Numbered from the stretch's first letter, positions 28,083-39,011 are shown. The stretch is 64,000 nucleotides of DNA from Sphingobium trunci (GCF_022664535.1 NZ_JAKUJY010000007.1:124001-188000); one strand, 5' to 3'. Made by a program: numbers and translations. Notes: generated from the sequence alone by a model not told the origin.

Positions 28083-30619
28083 TTCGGCAGCTCCTGAGTC
28101 CCGGTGATGGTGAAGGCGACCTCCGTGCCCTTGACCTCGCCCGGCTGGCCGCCGCCGATGAACAGGCGATAGGCGCCAGGCCGCACGGCGCGTTGGCCGT
28201 CGCGATCGACCGTGCTCAATGCCCGCGGATCGAGAGTGAAGGTCAGCGTCCTTGCCTTGCCTTGCTTCAAGGACACGCGCTGGAACCCGACCAGATTGTG
28301 GCGCAGCACCGGGTCGTTGAATTCGCCGATGGTGCGCAGATTTTCGGGCGGGATGAGATAGGCCTGCGCCACCTCCTCGCCCTCGCGCGCGCCGCTGTTG
28401 GTGAGGCGGGCCTTCACCGTCAGCGTCTCGCCTGCCGTGATGGTCGCGGGGGCCTGTGCGCCGTCATAGGCGAAGCTGGTGTAGCTCAGGCCATGGCCGA
28501 AGCCCCACAGCGGAACGCCATGGAAATAGCGATAGGTCCGCTCGCGCATATTATAGTCGACAAATGCGGGAAGATCGCTGGTCCTGGCATAGAAGGTGAC
28601 GGGCAGGCGGCCCGAAGGTGCATAGCGGCCCTCAAGCAGGTCGCTGATCGCCGTTCCGCCCGCCTCGCCCGGATACCAGGCGGCGACCACGGCGTCGGCA
28701 TGGTCCTTGGCCCATTGCATGGCGACGGCGCTGCCGGAGAGCAGGACGACGACCAGCGGCCTGCCCGTGGCCTTGATAGCTTCGAGCAATTGTTGCTGCG
28801 CCTGGGGGAGAGCGATGTCGGTGCGGTCGCCGCCGGAGAAGCCGGGCACCTCGATCTGGAGCGCTTCGCCCTCGACGGCGGGCGAAAGGCCGACGAACGC
28901 CACCACCGCGTCGGCCGCACGCGCTTCGGCCACGGCCCGGCTGCGCTGGGGCAGGGCGGGCGCGACCCATGTCATACGGATGCCCTGATCCTCGCTCGCA
29001 TGGGCCAGTTCGAGGCGAATGCTGTGCGGACGGGCATCGGCGAAGGTCAGCCGCGCCTCGACGCTCTTGTTGTCGCCAGCGTCGGCGATGACCGGCTGGC
29101 CGTCGATCCACAGCCGCACCGCATCATGGCCGCTGCAATCGAAGCAGCGCGGCACATCGACGCGCAGCAGATGCTCGCCCGGCCCCTCGGGCAGCAGGGT
29201 GCCGGTCCAGCGCACGCCATAGCGGTTGCTCGGCACGCCCTGCGTGGGGGCGGTGCGGTTCCAGTCGAAATCGACCTTGGCATGGGTCTGGGTCGCGACC
29301 GGCGTGCCGCTGAAGTCGGGATTGGCGAAGAACTCCGCCTTCAGCCCAGGGGCGAAGGCGGTTTCCGGGATGACCACCGGGACGCCCTCGGCCAGTGTCG
29401 ACCCTTGCGCATAATGCACCTCGAACCGCTTGCGCAGCGCGGCGAGCGGCGTCACGGGATCGGCGGCGGTGCCATGATAATTGGCCTCCAGCACATCCAG
29501 GCTGTCGGCATTGGGACCGATGACGGCGATGCGCGCGCCGCGCTTCAGGGGGAGCACGCCATTGTTCTGGAGCAGCACCAGCGACTTGCGCGCAGCCTCC
29601 AGCGCGAGATTGCGGCTGGCGAGCGTGTCGACGGCGCTGGCCGGAACGCTGTCCCAGCGGCTTTTCGCGCCGAACGCATCGCCCAGCGCCTTGCGTGCCG
29701 CGAAGGTACGCGCAAGGGCGGTGTCCACCGTCTCCTGATTCGTCAGGCCCTGCGCCAGCGCCTGATCGAGCGCTGCGTAAGCCTTGCCGCAATTCAGGTC
29801 CATGCCGGCGTTGATCGCCACGGCCGCAGCGGCGGCATTGGTCTGGCGATAGCGCTGATAATGGTTGATGTTGCCGATCGCGTCGCAGTCCGACACGACA
29901 AGGCCGGTGAAGCCCCAATCCTTGCGCACCCGCTGGTTGAGCAGCCAGTCCGACGCGCAGACCGGCACGCCATGGACGCTGTTATAGGCGCACATCACCG
30001 ACAGTGCCTTGCCGTCCGTCAGCGCCATGCGGAAGGCGGGCAGGAAGGTCGCCTCCAGATCATAGGCGCTCGCCTGCACGTTGAAACTGTCGCGCCCGGC
30101 TTCGGGGCCGCTGTGCGCGACCAGATGCTTGGGCGTGGCGATGACGCGAGGCTGGCTGAGGTCCGGCCCTTGCAGGCCGCGCACATAGCCGGCAGCGAGG
30201 CTGCCGGTCAGCAGCGGGTCCTCGCCATAGGTTTCCTGACCCCGTCCCCAGCGCGGGTCGCGGAAGATGTTGATGTTGGGCGACCAGATGGTAAGGCCCT
30301 GATAGCGCTTGCGATCCTTGCCGGGCAGGCCGTTATATTTGGCGCGGGCTTCGGTGGAGACGACCGTGCCGATACGCTCCATCAGGTCCGGATCCCAGGT
30401 CGCGCCCAGGCCGATCGCCTGCGGGAAGACGGTGGCGACGCCATTGCGGGCCAGGCCGTGCAGCGCCTCGTTCCAATAGTCATAGGCGGGCAGTTCGGGA
30501 CCATCCTGCGGCGCGGCGGACTGGAGCTGGGCCGCCTTCTGCGCCGGGGACATGCTCGCGATCTTCGCCTGAATGTCGGGATCGGCGGACGCTGCGAGGA
30601 GGAAGAGGAGGGCGCTCAT
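28079..30619 (-). CDS. GH3 beta-glycosidase with PA14 insert, exported
   Basis: An 846-residue GH3 enzyme: barrel domain with [26 protein letters not shown] (KH motif) and nucleophile D244 in GLVVSDCDA. Next come the alpha/beta sandwich, a PA14-like insertion (about 415-560) and a C-terminal fibronectin-III-like domain. A short signal ([12 protein letters not shown]) precedes. [10 protein letters not shown] near the N-terminus is typical of the beta-xylosidase/glucosidase branch. In this operon beta-xylosidase on plant-type N-glycans is attractive but unproven. It overlaps both neighbours by 4 bases. Confidence 0.9.
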   Translation of the reverse strand: MSALLFLLAASADPDIQAKIASMSPAQKAAQLQSAAPQDGPELPAYDYWNEALHGLARNGVATVFPQAIGLGATWDPDLMERIGTVVSTEARAKYNGLPGKDRKRYQGLTIWSPNINIFRDPRWGRGQETYGEDPLLTGSLAAGYVRGLQGPDLSQPRVIATPKHLVAHSGPEAGRDSFNVQASAYDLEATFLPAFRMALTDGKALSVMCAYNSVHGVPVCASDWLLNQRVRKDWGFTGLVVSDCDAIGNINHYQRYRQTNAAAAAVAINAGMDLNCGKAYAALDQALAQGLTNQETVDTALARTFAARKALGDAFGAKSRWDSVPASAVDTLASRNLALEAARKSLVLLQNNGVLPLKRGARIAVIGPNADSLDVLEANYHGTAADPVTPLAALRKRFEVHYAQGSTLAEGVPVVIPETAFAPGLKAEFFANPDFSGTPVATQTHAKVDFDWNRTAPTQGVPSNRYGVRWTGTLLPEGPGEHLLRVDVPRCFDCSGHDAVRLWIDGQPVIADAGDNKSVEARLTFADARPHSIRLELAHASEDQGIRMTWVAPALPQRSRAVAEARAADAVVAFVGLSPAVEGEALQIEVPGFSGGDRTDIALPQAQQQLLEAIKATGRPLVVVLLSGSAVAMQWAKDHADAVVAAWYPGEAGGTAISDLLEGRYAPSGRLPVTFYARTSDLPAFVDYNMRERTYRYFHGVPLWGFGHGLSYTSFAYDGAQAPATITAGETLTVKARLTNSGAREGEEVAQAYLIPPENLRTIGEFNDPVLRHNLVGFQRVSLKQGKARTLTFTLDPRALSTVDRDGQRAVRPGAYRLFIGGGQPGEVKGTEVAFTITGTQELPK

Positions 30620-33237
30620 TGCGCGGCTCCCAGATGGCGCAACTCCAGCGCAGCCTTGAGCTTGGCGAGGCTGGCCGTGGAGGTGATGGAGACGGTCACG
30701 CTTTCACCGGGCAGAAGGTCGAAATAATTGTCGGATGTGCTGGCGTCCACGCCGCCAAAGCCGATCCACAGGCCACGGGCGAAGCGGGTGGCCTTGACGG
30801 TAAGTTGCGGCTTGCCGTCCGGCGCGCTGGTCCAGCTGGTGGCGAGGCCCGGATCGGGCAACGCCATCGCCTTTTCCGGCAGCGCCGAGACAAGGGCGCG
30901 GGAGGCGATCTTGCCGTCGACCAGCAACTCCGCGACGGCAAAGCTGCGCGCCTTGTCGGCGCCGCCGAACAGGGCGTCGTCGGTCATGTCGCCGATCTTC
31001 GTGGCGGAAAGCGGCGCGAGAGTGGCGTCGCCTTGCTTGACGATGCTCTCCTTGCCGTCGACGTCGACCATGCGGATGCGCCAATGGGCATCGACGGCTG
31101 TTGTCCTGTCGGAGATCAGCGCCACTTCGGTCGTGCCATTCTCGCGGCGGCCCGCCGATATCGCCACGGGCGCGAAGAAGCGGCGCGCGGCATAGTGCAG
31201 CGCCTTCCAACGGCCGAAATAGTCGATGCTCGACCATGAGGCACCGGGCCACACATCGTTCAACTGCCAGTAGAGCGAACCGGTGGTTTCCGGGCGGCAT
31301 GCGCGATGATGCAGCGCGCCCAGGGCGATGCCGTCTGCCTGCATGGCCTGGCTCAGGTAAACGAAATCCCCGAAATCCCGAGGGGTGCGATAGCGTTGTT
31401 CGATATAGAGGAGCAGCCGTTCCTGCCCCTCGCCCTTCAGGAATTTCTGATGGGCGCGCATCACGGGCGAAGTGATGCCGAGATCCTTCACCTCTGCAAA
31501 GGCGTTGATGGTCGGCATGACCGGCATGGCCTGCAAGCCATATTCCGACATGAAGCGGGGGCAGCTTTCCAGATAGGCGGTTGCCGCTTTCTTGCCGCCC
31601 CAGACGTCCCAATAATGGCGGTCGCCATCATTATCGACATCCGGCTTGCCCTCATAATTGCTGCTGGGCGACCCGGGCCAATAGGGCACGTCGGGATCGC
31701 GCCGTTCGGCGGCATCGCGCAGCACCTGGTTGAACAGGATCGCCATGCCCACGCCGATCTTCTCCTGCTCGTCCGCGCCCACGCGCTTCTTGTAGGCAAT
31801 GCGGTCGGACCAGCTTTCCCAGCCGGAAAGCACCTCATTATTGCCTGACCAGAGTATGATCGAGGGGTGCGCCTGCACCCGGTCGACTTGCTCCTCCGCC
31901 TCGATCCGCACATTTTCACGGAAATCGCGATCATAGGGCGTGACGGCGCCGCCGAACATGAAGTCCTGCCACACCATCAGGCCCAGCCGGTCGGCCGCAT
32001 CATAGAAGCTGTCGGGCGGATAATAGCCCCCGCCCCAGATGCGCACCATGTTCATGTTCGCGTCGCGGGCGTCGGCGAGGAGGCCCGTCATCCTCTCCGG
32101 CTTCACGCGAGCCTGGAACATGTCGAAGGGGATGATGTTCGCCCCCTTCATGAAGATGGGAAGGCCGTTGATCCTGAGCTGGAAACCGCGCCCCTTGGCA
32201 TCGGCCTTCCGCACCAGTTCCACCGTGCGCAGGCCGGTGGAGCGGGTGGCGCTGTCGGCCTCCTCGCCCTCGAAACGGACTTTCGCTGCGACGCTGTAAA
32301 GCGGCTGCGCGCCATAGCCCGCCGGATACCAAAGCTGCGGATCGGGAAGGGTGACGGGCACCGCGACCTGATTGACGCCTGCCGAAAGCATCACGTCGCG
32401 GGTGGAGACGACGGCGCGGCCGTCCGGCCCCTTAACGACCGTCTCCACCTGAGCACGGCCGTCGCGGCTGGCGATCAGTTCGACCTCGGCGGCGATGCGG
32501 GCTTCCGTTTTCGTCACCGCTTCCTGTACGATCCTCAGGGATTCGATCCGCGCGGCATCCCACGCATCGATGCGGACAGGACCGTTCGGACCAATGCTTA
32601 GGATGCGTGGCCCCCAATCCCAGCCATAATGATATTTGGGCTTGCGGATATAGGGGGAGGTCTGCCGCGCTTCCGGTTCGTCGCCGAAGACGCTGTCATA
32701 TTCGCCCGGCAACGGATTGGTGAGCGCCAGCACCTTGGGCTGCAAGGCTTTCAGCGGGCTTTGGAAATGGATGAGAAGGATGTTGGTGCCGGGCTTCAGC
32801 AGCTTCCTGATGTCCACCCGCCAGCGGCGATGGGCATTGTCGGCGGACAGGATGACCTGGCTGTTCAGCTCGACCCAGGCATAGGTATCGAGGCCGTCGA
32901 AGACGAGGTCGACATGCTCGCGGGCGAGCAGGGCAGGAGTCGCCTCGATCCGTCCGCGATAGTCCCAGTCGCTGCGCCCCACCCACTGGATCGTGGCTTC
33001 GTTGAGGCCGACATAGGGATCGGGCGTGAGCTTCTGCGCAATCAGGTCGGCCTGGACCGCGCCGGGTACGGAGGCGGGCAGCCATTTGGCGGCCTTGGGA
33101 TGCGCCTTGGTCGCTTCGCTCTCGCCGGGAGCGAGGCGAAGCTGCCAGTTCTGATCGAGCGGGATAGTGGTGCGCGGAGCGGCGATCAGGGCAGTCGGAG
33201 CGACTGCCAATAGCAGGGCTGCGGCACGACGGAACAT
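30616..33237 (-). CDS. GH2 beta-mannosidase, exported
   Basis: Predicted to cleave the beta-1,4-mannose next to the chitobiose core. The 873-residue protein has the beta-mannosidase hallmarks [43 protein letters not shown], acid/base E468 in WSGNNEV, nucleophile E565 in SEYGLQAMP, and [19 protein letters not shown] Sec signal ([20 protein letters not shown]) is present. The ATG at 33235-33237 overlaps the GH20 TAA by one base. Confidence 0.95.
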   Translation of the reverse strand: MFRRAAALLLAVAPTALIAAPRTTIPLDQNWQLRLAPGESEATKAHPKAAKWLPASVPGAVQADLIAQKLTPDPYVGLNEATIQWVGRSDWDYRGRIEATPALLAREHVDLVFDGLDTYAWVELNSQVILSADNAHRRWRVDIRKLLKPGTNILLIHFQSPLKALQPKVLALTNPLPGEYDSVFGDEPEARQTSPYIRKPKYHYGWDWGPRILSIGPNGPVRIDAWDAARIESLRIVQEAVTKTEARIAAEVELIASRDGRAQVETVVKGPDGRAVVSTRDVMLSAGVNQVAVPVTLPDPQLWYPAGYGAQPLYSVAAKVRFEGEEADSATRSTGLRTVELVRKADAKGRGFQLRINGLPIFMKGANIIPFDMFQARVKPERMTGLLADARDANMNMVRIWGGGYYPPDSFYDAADRLGLMVWQDFMFGGAVTPYDRDFRENVRIEAEEQVDRVQAHPSIILWSGNNEVLSGWESWSDRIAYKKRVGADEQEKIGVGMAILFNQVLRDAAERRDPDVPYWPGSPSSNYEGKPDVDNDGDRHYWDVWGGKKAATAYLESCPRFMSEYGLQAMPVMPTINAFAEVKDLGITSPVMRAHQKFLKGEGQERLLLYIEQRYRTPRDFGDFVYLSQAMQADGIALGALHHRACRPETTGSLYWQLNDVWPGASWSSIDYFGRWKALHYAARRFFAPVAISAGRRENGTTEVALISDRTTAVDAHWRIRMVDVDGKESIVKQGDATLAPLSATKIGDMTDDALFGGADKARSFAVAELLVDGKIASRALVSALPEKAMALPDPGLATSWTSAPDGKPQLTVKATRFARGLWIGFGGVDASTSDNYFDLLPGESVTVSITSTASLAKLKAALELRHLGAAQ

Positions 33238-35504
33238 TATCGGCGGTCCTCCAGCATGACCTTTTCAACGGCGTAGAAGGGGTCGGATAGCGGCGCGGTG
33301 AACTGGAAGCAGAGATTCGCATCGCCCTTCTGGTCCGTCATTGGCGCGCTGCAACGCATCCGGTTGGGTGCGGTCCTGGGGTCAGGCAGCGGGAAGGTGC
33401 CCACCACGACGCCTTCGCAACCGCCCGCGCGCACGACCAGTTCGCCATGGGCGGTGACCGCATAATGGGCGCGCAGCGCACTTTCCTCATGTGCCAGACC
33501 ATAGTGGCGGGGCAGGCGGGCGACATCGATGGTTACGGCCCTGGCCTCGCCCAAGGGGGCATCGGCCCATTGCGTGCAGGTGTCGAAGATATTGACGTTG
33601 AAGGCCGGGCTGTCCTCGCCCTGTCCCGCGTTGAGTGGCACGCGCAGGCCAAGCGCGCCCTGCGGGCAGGCGGCCAGATCGGCCGGTCCTGCCGACAACA
33701 GCGCGCTGCGCGAGGCATCGAAGCGGCGCGGCGCGGCGGTGGCGCGGCCGTCCTTATAATAAGCGCCGGCTTCGATGCTGGCGCCGGTCCTGATCGTGAC
33801 CGGCGCGGTGTAGGCGCGTGCTTTTCCGCTGGCCCTGGCGCCATAGCGGATCGTGCCCGCGCCCGTCTGCGTATCCATGGCGAGCGTCAATTTGCCGCTG
33901 CGCAGCGCGTCGCCCCGCTTGCCCTGCATCCGGAAATTGACGGCAAAGGCGCTGTCGGCTGCAGCAATTCCCTCATGCGCATAGCGCAGCATCTGCGGGT
34001 TGAGCCGGTCGACGAAAGCTTTGAAGTCGCGCTTGTCTCTGGGCGACCAGGTCAGTTCCGCAATGGCCGAGAGGCGCGGAAATACCGCATGTTCCTTTTG
34101 CTTCGCCGTGGCCAGATATTCGGAGAAGGCCGTTGCCTGTGCTCCCATGACATGCTTTTCGCGCTCGGCATCGATGCCTGCGGGCACCGGGTCGAAGGCA
34201 TAGACCTGCTCCAGCGTCTGGATCGACAGGCGGCCGGGCGGTTCGTCGGCGCGGCCGGACTGGAGGCTGTCGAAATAGAGCACCGGCGCGGGGGCAAGGA
34301 CGACATCATGTCCCTTGTTCGCGGCCTCCACCGCGCCCTTTTCGCCGCGCCAGGATATGACCGACGCGCTGGTCGGCACGTCGCCCTCCAGGATTTCGTC
34401 CCAGCCGATCAGGCGCCGGCCCTTGCTGGCGAGATATTTGCCCAGTTCGCCGATCATCCAGCCCTGCATCTGGTTCTCTGTCCCGATGCCCAGCGCCTTC
34501 ATCTGCGCCTGGACCTCCGGCGAGCGCTGCCACTGGTCCTTCACCGCCTCGTCGCCGCCGACATGGACAAATTCCGACGGGAAAATCGCGATCAGTTCGT
34601 CCAGCACATTCTTGATGAAGGCCATGGAGCGGGGGCTGGGCGAGAAGAGCCAGGGATTGACGCCCCAGTCATGTCCGGTTTCCGGCCGGTCGCCCAGCAC
34701 GCCGATCTCTTCGGGATAGGCCGCGACCGCGGCCTGCGCATGGCCGGGCATGTCGATTTCGGGGACGATCGCGATACCCCGGTCGGCGGCATAGGCGACC
34801 AACGCCTTCAACTGTTCCTGCGTGTAGAAGCCGCCGACCTTCTCGCCCGATGCCCCGCCGGAGGAGGGTGGCGTGCGCCAGCCGCCGATTTCGGTGAGCT
34901 TGGGATAGCGCTTGATCTCGACGCGCCAGCCCTGATCGTCGGTCAGATGGAGGTGCAGCGTGTTGAGCTTCTGCGCGGCCATCGCATCGATGATCGGATA
35001 GAGCGTCTCGATCGGCTGGAAATGGCGCACCACGTCCATCATCAACCCCCGCCAGCGGAAGCGCGGCGCGTCGTTGATCGAGAGGGCGGAGAGGGTGACG
35101 GGCTTGCCGAACTGCGCGTCGGGCGAGAGAAGTTGCGCCAGCGTCATCGCGCCCCAGACAAAGCCCCGCTCGCCGCTCGCGCTGACGGTCGCGCCCTTCG
35201 CATCGATATCGAGCCTGTAGGCCTCCTCGCCAGCGATGGCGGGGTCGCGCTGGAAACGGATCGCGCCGCTGGCTGCTCTGGCCAGCGTCAGGCCCCGGTC
35301 GATGCGCACCCTGTCGATCAGCAGTTGGGCTGCCATGGCGGCGCCCTTGTCGTCCGCCGCAGCCGTCACGAAGCTGCCATTGGCGATCAGCAGCCGGCCC
35401 GTGCCCGGCGTCACGACCGCGGGGAAGGGAATGAGCGGAAGGCTGGTCTGAGCCTCAGCTGGAATGGCGGTCAACGCGAGGGGAATCGCGAGAAGGCTGC
35501 GCAT
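33237..35504 (-). CDS. GH20 beta-N-acetylhexosaminidase, exported
   Basis: Removes terminal beta-GlcNAc or GalNAc by substrate-assisted catalysis. The 755-residue protein has a signal ([18 protein letters not shown]), the GH20b domain, and the barrel with [42 protein letters not shown] and the catalytic pair D318-E319 in [14 protein letters not shown]-terminal region of roughly 200 residues with several cysteines is probably an accessory beta domain. AGGGAG lies about 10 bases before the ATG. It starts 203 bases after the receptor stop, past a hairpin. Confidence 0.95.
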   Translation of the reverse strand: MRSLLAIPLALTAIPAEAQTSLPLIPFPAVVTPGTGRLLIANGSFVTAAADDKGAAMAAQLLIDRVRIDRGLTLARAASGAIRFQRDPAIAGEEAYRLDIDAKGATVSASGERGFVWGAMTLAQLLSPDAQFGKPVTLSALSINDAPRFRWRGLMMDVVRHFQPIETLYPIIDAMAAQKLNTLHLHLTDDQGWRVEIKRYPKLTEIGGWRTPPSSGGASGEKVGGFYTQEQLKALVAYAADRGIAIVPEIDMPGHAQAAVAAYPEEIGVLGDRPETGHDWGVNPWLFSPSPRSMAFIKNVLDELIAIFPSEFVHVGGDEAVKDQWQRSPEVQAQMKALGIGTENQMQGWMIGELGKYLASKGRRLIGWDEILEGDVPTSASVISWRGEKGAVEAANKGHDVVLAPAPVLYFDSLQSGRADEPPGRLSIQTLEQVYAFDPVPAGIDAEREKHVMGAQATAFSEYLATAKQKEHAVFPRLSAIAELTWSPRDKRDFKAFVDRLNPQMLRYAHEGIAAADSAFAVNFRMQGKRGDALRSGKLTLAMDTQTGAGTIRYGARASGKARAYTAPVTIRTGASIEAGAYYKDGRATAAPRRFDASRSALLSAGPADLAACPQGALGLRVPLNAGQGEDSPAFNVNIFDTCTQWADAPLGEARAVTIDVARLPRHYGLAHEESALRAHYAVTAHGELVVRAGGCEGVVVGTFPLPDPRTAPNRMRCSAPMTDQKGDANLCFQFTAPLSDPFYAVEKVMLEDRR

Positions 35505-35656
35505 GGGCTTTGGCTCCCTACAGGTGGCCGACGCGACGGTCAGCGCATCGTCAAGAAAAGGGACGGGCGACCCCGTGCAGTGGGCCGCCCGCGGCAGTTT
35601 CCTGCCATGGAGCCCGTCTGCCCTGCAAGGGCTGACGGACGGAGAGAAGGGTGGAA

Positions 35657-35695
35657 CTGGCCCGGCGGGGAGGGATGGGAGGGGGGCCGGGCCAG
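35657..35695 (-). other. Intercistronic hairpin between TonB receptor and GH20 genes
   Basis: CTGGCCCGGC (35657-35666) and GCCGGGCCAG (35686-35695) are perfect 10-bp inverted repeats, starting 12 bases past the receptor stop. The loop is a purine-rich run on the plus strand (pyrimidines in the mRNA). No T-run follows on the minus strand. It may be a partial terminator or a 3'-end stabiliser that keeps receptor mRNA above hydrolase mRNA. The rest of the 35505-35707 gap shows nothing else. Confidence 0.6.
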
Positions 35696-35707
35696 CTCCT
35701 AACTGGT

Positions 35708-38485
35708 TCAGAAGCGGACGCTGACACTACCCGCGAAGGTGCGCCCGTTCTTGTAGAGGGCCGAAGGGCGATCCTTCGTGCCGCTATATTGCCTGTAGGT
35801 TTCGTCGAGCAGATTCTGGGCGTTGAAGGTCAGCGATATCGCCTCGTTGATGGCGACGCTGGCCGAGAAGTCGAGCTGGTTGTAGGGTGCGACCTTCTCG
35901 ATCGAGCCGAGACGGCCGATCGTCCGGAAATAGTCGGTGCGATAGTTATAGCTCAACCGTGCTTGGAACGGTCCCTTCTCGAAATAAGGGATGACGTTGA
36001 CCGTATGCTTCGAGAGATAAGGCAGGTTGAGTGAACCGGAGTCCACAATTCCTGGAATGATCGAGGTGCTGCTGTCCTGGTAGGAATAGTTGGCCTGGAT
36101 GCCCAATCCGCCCCAGATTTCCGCCTGACCGTTGACCAGGATGCCGTTGACCTTCGCCTTGCCGCCGTTGATCGGGCGCTGGACGCTATAGCCGCTGTCG
36201 AGCCTGCCAGTCAGCGAGTTGAACAGCGTAACCCCCTCCTGGCGCGTGTTGATGATATAATTGCTGATGTCGCGGCGATAGAGTTCGAGCGAGAGCAGCG
36301 CACCAGGCCGGGGATAATATTCGGCAGTGATTTCGTAGTTGGTCGATTCATAGGGCTTCAGGTTCGGGTTGCCGCCGCCTGCGTCATGCGTCGTATCGTT
36401 CTGCGTGATCGATGCCGCCAGATCCTGATAGCGGGGGCGCGAGATCACTTTGGCCACCGCGCCGCGCAGGATCAGCTGCGGGCTGACCTGATAGGCGATG
36501 TTGAAGCTGGGCAGGAACTTCAGATAATCGGTGTTGGTGGTGGTTGGCACCGGCACCGGCGTCGGGTCTGCGATCGTAGGCAGCGTCAGCGCATAGTGCG
36601 AGATATCCTGCGTGTAGACCAGGCGACCGCCGATATTGCCGCGGAAACCGCCCTGTTCAAAGTTCGCCTGAACATAGCTCGCCGCGATGGTTTCCTTGAC
36701 CCTGGTCGAGGCGCCGATCTTGTTCACGAGATCGGTGTTGATCGCATTGGCCAGGATGTCGATGACCGACTGTTCGGGCAGGTTCAGGTAAACCGTGGCA
36801 TTGCCATTGGCCCCGGTGCCGCTGAAGACCCCGCCGGGCGTGGTCAGCGTCTGGACGTTAAGCTGGTTCGCGGTGAGGGATGACTGGAGATAGGTGTTGA
36901 TGCCGCGTGCGTCGACACGGTTCACGTGCTCGGTATAGCGCGATCCGATCAGCACCTCGGTAAAGGGACCGAAGGAAACGGGAATGGTCGCATCATAGCC
37001 TGCGAAAATGTCCCTGTCGGTGGTCACGCTATAATCAAGGCCGCCGATCTGCGCGGCGTTGAGCTGCGTGCCGTTGACCAGCACCGGGCTGCCCTCGATC
37101 TGGGCAGGGTTGTTGTTCGGGTTGGTGAAATAATTGGCCGGGTTGGTCAGGTCGCCGACGAAATTCACTTCGGCTGAAGTGGGGGTGATGCTGTAGCTGA
37201 AGGGCAGCTTCGTCTGGACGTTGAACAGATATTCCGGATTGCGCCCGCCGCGCGCGCGGCTCCACCCCGCCGTGACGGAGAATTTGGCGCCGCTGTCGCC
37301 TTCCCAGTCGGCGTAGAAGTTCAGATTGTCGGTCTGGAGCTTGGTGCGGCGGACCAGCGTGTCGAGCTGCGCGCTCTGGTTGGGAGCCGCGCCGAAGCTG
37401 GCCTGCGTCACCACGCCGTTGGATACCGTGGCCGATTGCAATACGCTGCCGGTCCAGGCGCCGGGGATGGTGTACATCGACTGGCTGTAATTGTTGTAAT
37501 TGCCCTCGATGTGCAGGCCGTTGAGGGTCAGCGTCAGGCTGTCCGTCGGCTTGAACTGCATCGTACCGGAAATGCTGGCCCGTTTGCGCTGCTGCTGGAA
37601 ATAGGCATAGTTGATGCCGAAGGGCGATGCCGCCTTGTAGAGATCCTCGATCGTGCCGCCGCTGATGGTGGCGTTGGGATTCTTGAGCGAGAGCGCACCG
37701 GTCGTGGCATCACGGTTCACGAACGGGCTGTTATAGGTGCCGTCGGCATTGGGCTGGTTATTGTCATAGCCGAAAAACTCAACGCCCGAACGGACCAGGT
37801 TCTGCTTGTCATAGGTCGCAGCGACCAGAATGCCGAAAGTCTCGTCCTGATTCTTCCAGCTATAGAGGCCGGATGCGCGGATATTCCCCTTGTCGGCGCG
37901 ATCATTGTAGGAATAACCCGCCGAGGCGAAGAGCGAATTCGCCTTGAGATCCAGCGGACGGCGGGTGCGCACGATCACGGTGCCGCCAAGGCTGCCGTCT
38001 TCGATCCGGGCTTCGGGCGACTTGTAGACTTCGAGCCGGTCGACCAGTTCGGGTGCGAGCAGCGAATAGTTGAAGGTGCGGCTGGACGGGTCATTGTCAT
38101 TCCCGCCCCAGTCGGCGGAGGCCAGGGCATGGCCGTCGAGCAACATGCGGTTCAGTGCCGGGTCGGTACCCAGGATCGCGACCTTCTCGCCTTCGCCGAA
38201 GCGGCGGTCGATGCTGACGCCAGGTACGTGGGACAGGGATTCGGCGACGTTGCGGTCGGGGAATTTGCCGATGTCTTCAGCCGAGATGACGTCGACGACC
38301 GCGTTCGCCTCTTTCTTGAGGTTGATGGCGTTTCGCAGTGACGCGCGGATGCCGGTGACGACGATTTCGCTCTGGTCGGCGGCAGGGGCCTGGGCGGCGG
38401 GCTGCGTGTCGGCCTGCGCGAAGGCGGCGGCAGGGAGCGCGACGAGCGCGCTGGTGGCGAAAAATACGGTCCGTCGCAATGCCAT
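35708..38485 (-). CDS. TonB-dependent receptor for glycans
   Basis: A 925-residue outer-membrane transporter. A signal peptide (MALRRTVFFATSALVALPAAAFA) is followed by a TonB-box region (SEIVVTGIRASL, about 39-50). The plug (VSAEDIGKFPD-type segment, SLSHVPGVSIDRR, LEVYKSPEA, GGTVIVRTRRP) comes next, then a 22-strand barrel ending in the C-terminal aromatic motif SVRF. Proteins of this type in sphingomonads and xanthomonads import oligosaccharides. GGGGA precedes the ATG. It is the first gene of an eight-gene operon and is divergent from nagR. Confidence 0.95.
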   Translation of the reverse strand: MALRRTVFFATSALVALPAAAFAQADTQPAAQAPAADQSEIVVTGIRASLRNAINLKKEANAVVDVISAEDIGKFPDRNVAESLSHVPGVSIDRRFGEGEKVAILGTDPALNRMLLDGHALASADWGGNDNDPSSRTFNYSLLAPELVDRLEVYKSPEARIEDGSLGGTVIVRTRRPLDLKANSLFASAGYSYNDRADKGNIRASGLYSWKNQDETFGILVAATYDKQNLVRSGVEFFGYDNNQPNADGTYNSPFVNRDATTGALSLKNPNATISGGTIEDLYKAASPFGINYAYFQQQRKRASISGTMQFKPTDSLTLTLNGLHIEGNYNNYSQSMYTIPGAWTGSVLQSATVSNGVVTQASFGAAPNQSAQLDTLVRRTKLQTDNLNFYADWEGDSGAKFSVTAGWSRARGGRNPEYLFNVQTKLPFSYSITPTSAEVNFVGDLTNPANYFTNPNNNPAQIEGSPVLVNGTQLNAAQIGGLDYSVTTDRDIFAGYDATIPVSFGPFTEVLIGSRYTEHVNRVDARGINTYLQSSLTANQLNVQTLTTPGGVFSGTGANGNATVYLNLPEQSVIDILANAINTDLVNKIGASTRVKETIAASYVQANFEQGGFRGNIGGRLVYTQDISHYALTLPTIADPTPVPVPTTTNTDYLKFLPSFNIAYQVSPQLILRGAVAKVISRPRYQDLAASITQNDTTHDAGGGNPNLKPYESTNYEITAEYYPRPGALLSLELYRRDISNYIINTRQEGVTLFNSLTGRLDSGYSVQRPINGGKAKVNGILVNGQAEIWGGLGIQANYSYQDSSTSIIPGIVDSGSLNLPYLSKHTVNVIPYFEKGPFQARLSYNYRTDYFRTIGRLGSIEKVAPYNQLDFSASVAINEAISLTFNAQNLLDETYRQYSGTKDRPSALYKNGRTFAGSVSVRF

Positions 38486-38611
38486 GAATCTGTCCCCTAA
38501 CTGGCGCCTGCTGGCGCTACCCTTGTTACCTTGGTCCGTCCGGCGTGCCTGGCCGGCTGGTCCTGCTGAATTTGGTTCTATTCAGGTATTCTTATTCTCT
38601 TATTTGGTCTT

Positions 38612-38630
38612 GTTATTGTTATACGCTACC
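38612..38630 (-). promoter_or_regulatory. Candidate operator/promoter element upstream of the TonB receptor
   Basis: Read on the minus strand: GGTAGCGTATAACAATAAC, about 127 bases before the receptor ATG. It matches the cutC upstream element (16459-16477) at 14 of 19 ungapped positions, with the outer GGTAGCG and ACAATA conserved and only the four central bases and one flank changed. TATAAC within it could serve as a -10 box. Confidence 0.5.
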
Positions 38631-38936
38631 ATCACAAAATCTACATAAAAATGAAATTTCGCGAAAAATTGCGTGATAAAATCAGTAAACGTAGGAAAAT
38701 GAACGATATTTTATGGGAGTTTGGCCGCATATTGGTATTCTTTCGGTTGCGATCGAGGGGGTTGGTGGACCGTTTGCGCGTCCTCCGATTGAGGGGTTGC
38801 GGGCGTGGCATAAGCAGAAAACAAGCGATTCTCAGCGGCAACAGGACGGCTTGCGGCGGCGACGGGATGAATGGTCGGCAGGTTCGATGCTGCATTGGTC
38901 CGGTTTTTAGCGCTTGAACAATACCAATCTATAACC

Positions 38937-38955
38937 TATCACCTGCATTGTGATA
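38937..38955 (+). promoter_or_regulatory. Inverted repeat overlapping the predicted nagR -10 box
   Basis: TATCAC (38937-38942) and GTGATA (38950-38955) are exact inverted repeats with a 7-base spacer. The left arm coincides with the predicted -10 of nagR. This is a good position for GntR-type autorepression; the actual NagR site here is not known to me. Confidence 0.4.
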
Positions 38956-39011
38956 TGTGGAACCCTCCTTTACGCTCCCTGCCCGAGAGCCGCGTTGCGA
39001 ATGAGGAGGGT

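Larger units (their letters stand above)
38486..39011. promoter_or_regulatory. Divergent control region between TonB receptor and nagR
   Basis: This 526-base gap is AT-rich against its surroundings and holds no convincing gene. It contains the shared element at 38612-38630, a perfect palindrome TTTCGCGAAA (38657-38666), and inverted ATTGGT (38894-38899) / ACCAAT (38923-38928). It also has TATCAC-N7-GTGATA (38937-38955) and a possible nagR promoter TTGAAC (38914-38919) with a 17-bp spacer to TATCAC (38937-38942). Confidence 0.6.

Noticed and set aside
27986..30727. 913-residue plus-strand frame
   Set aside because: Antisense to GH125 and GH3, low complexity, no family features.
33447..35702. 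751-residue plus-strand frame
   Set aside because: Antisense to GH20; composition is that of a shadow frame.
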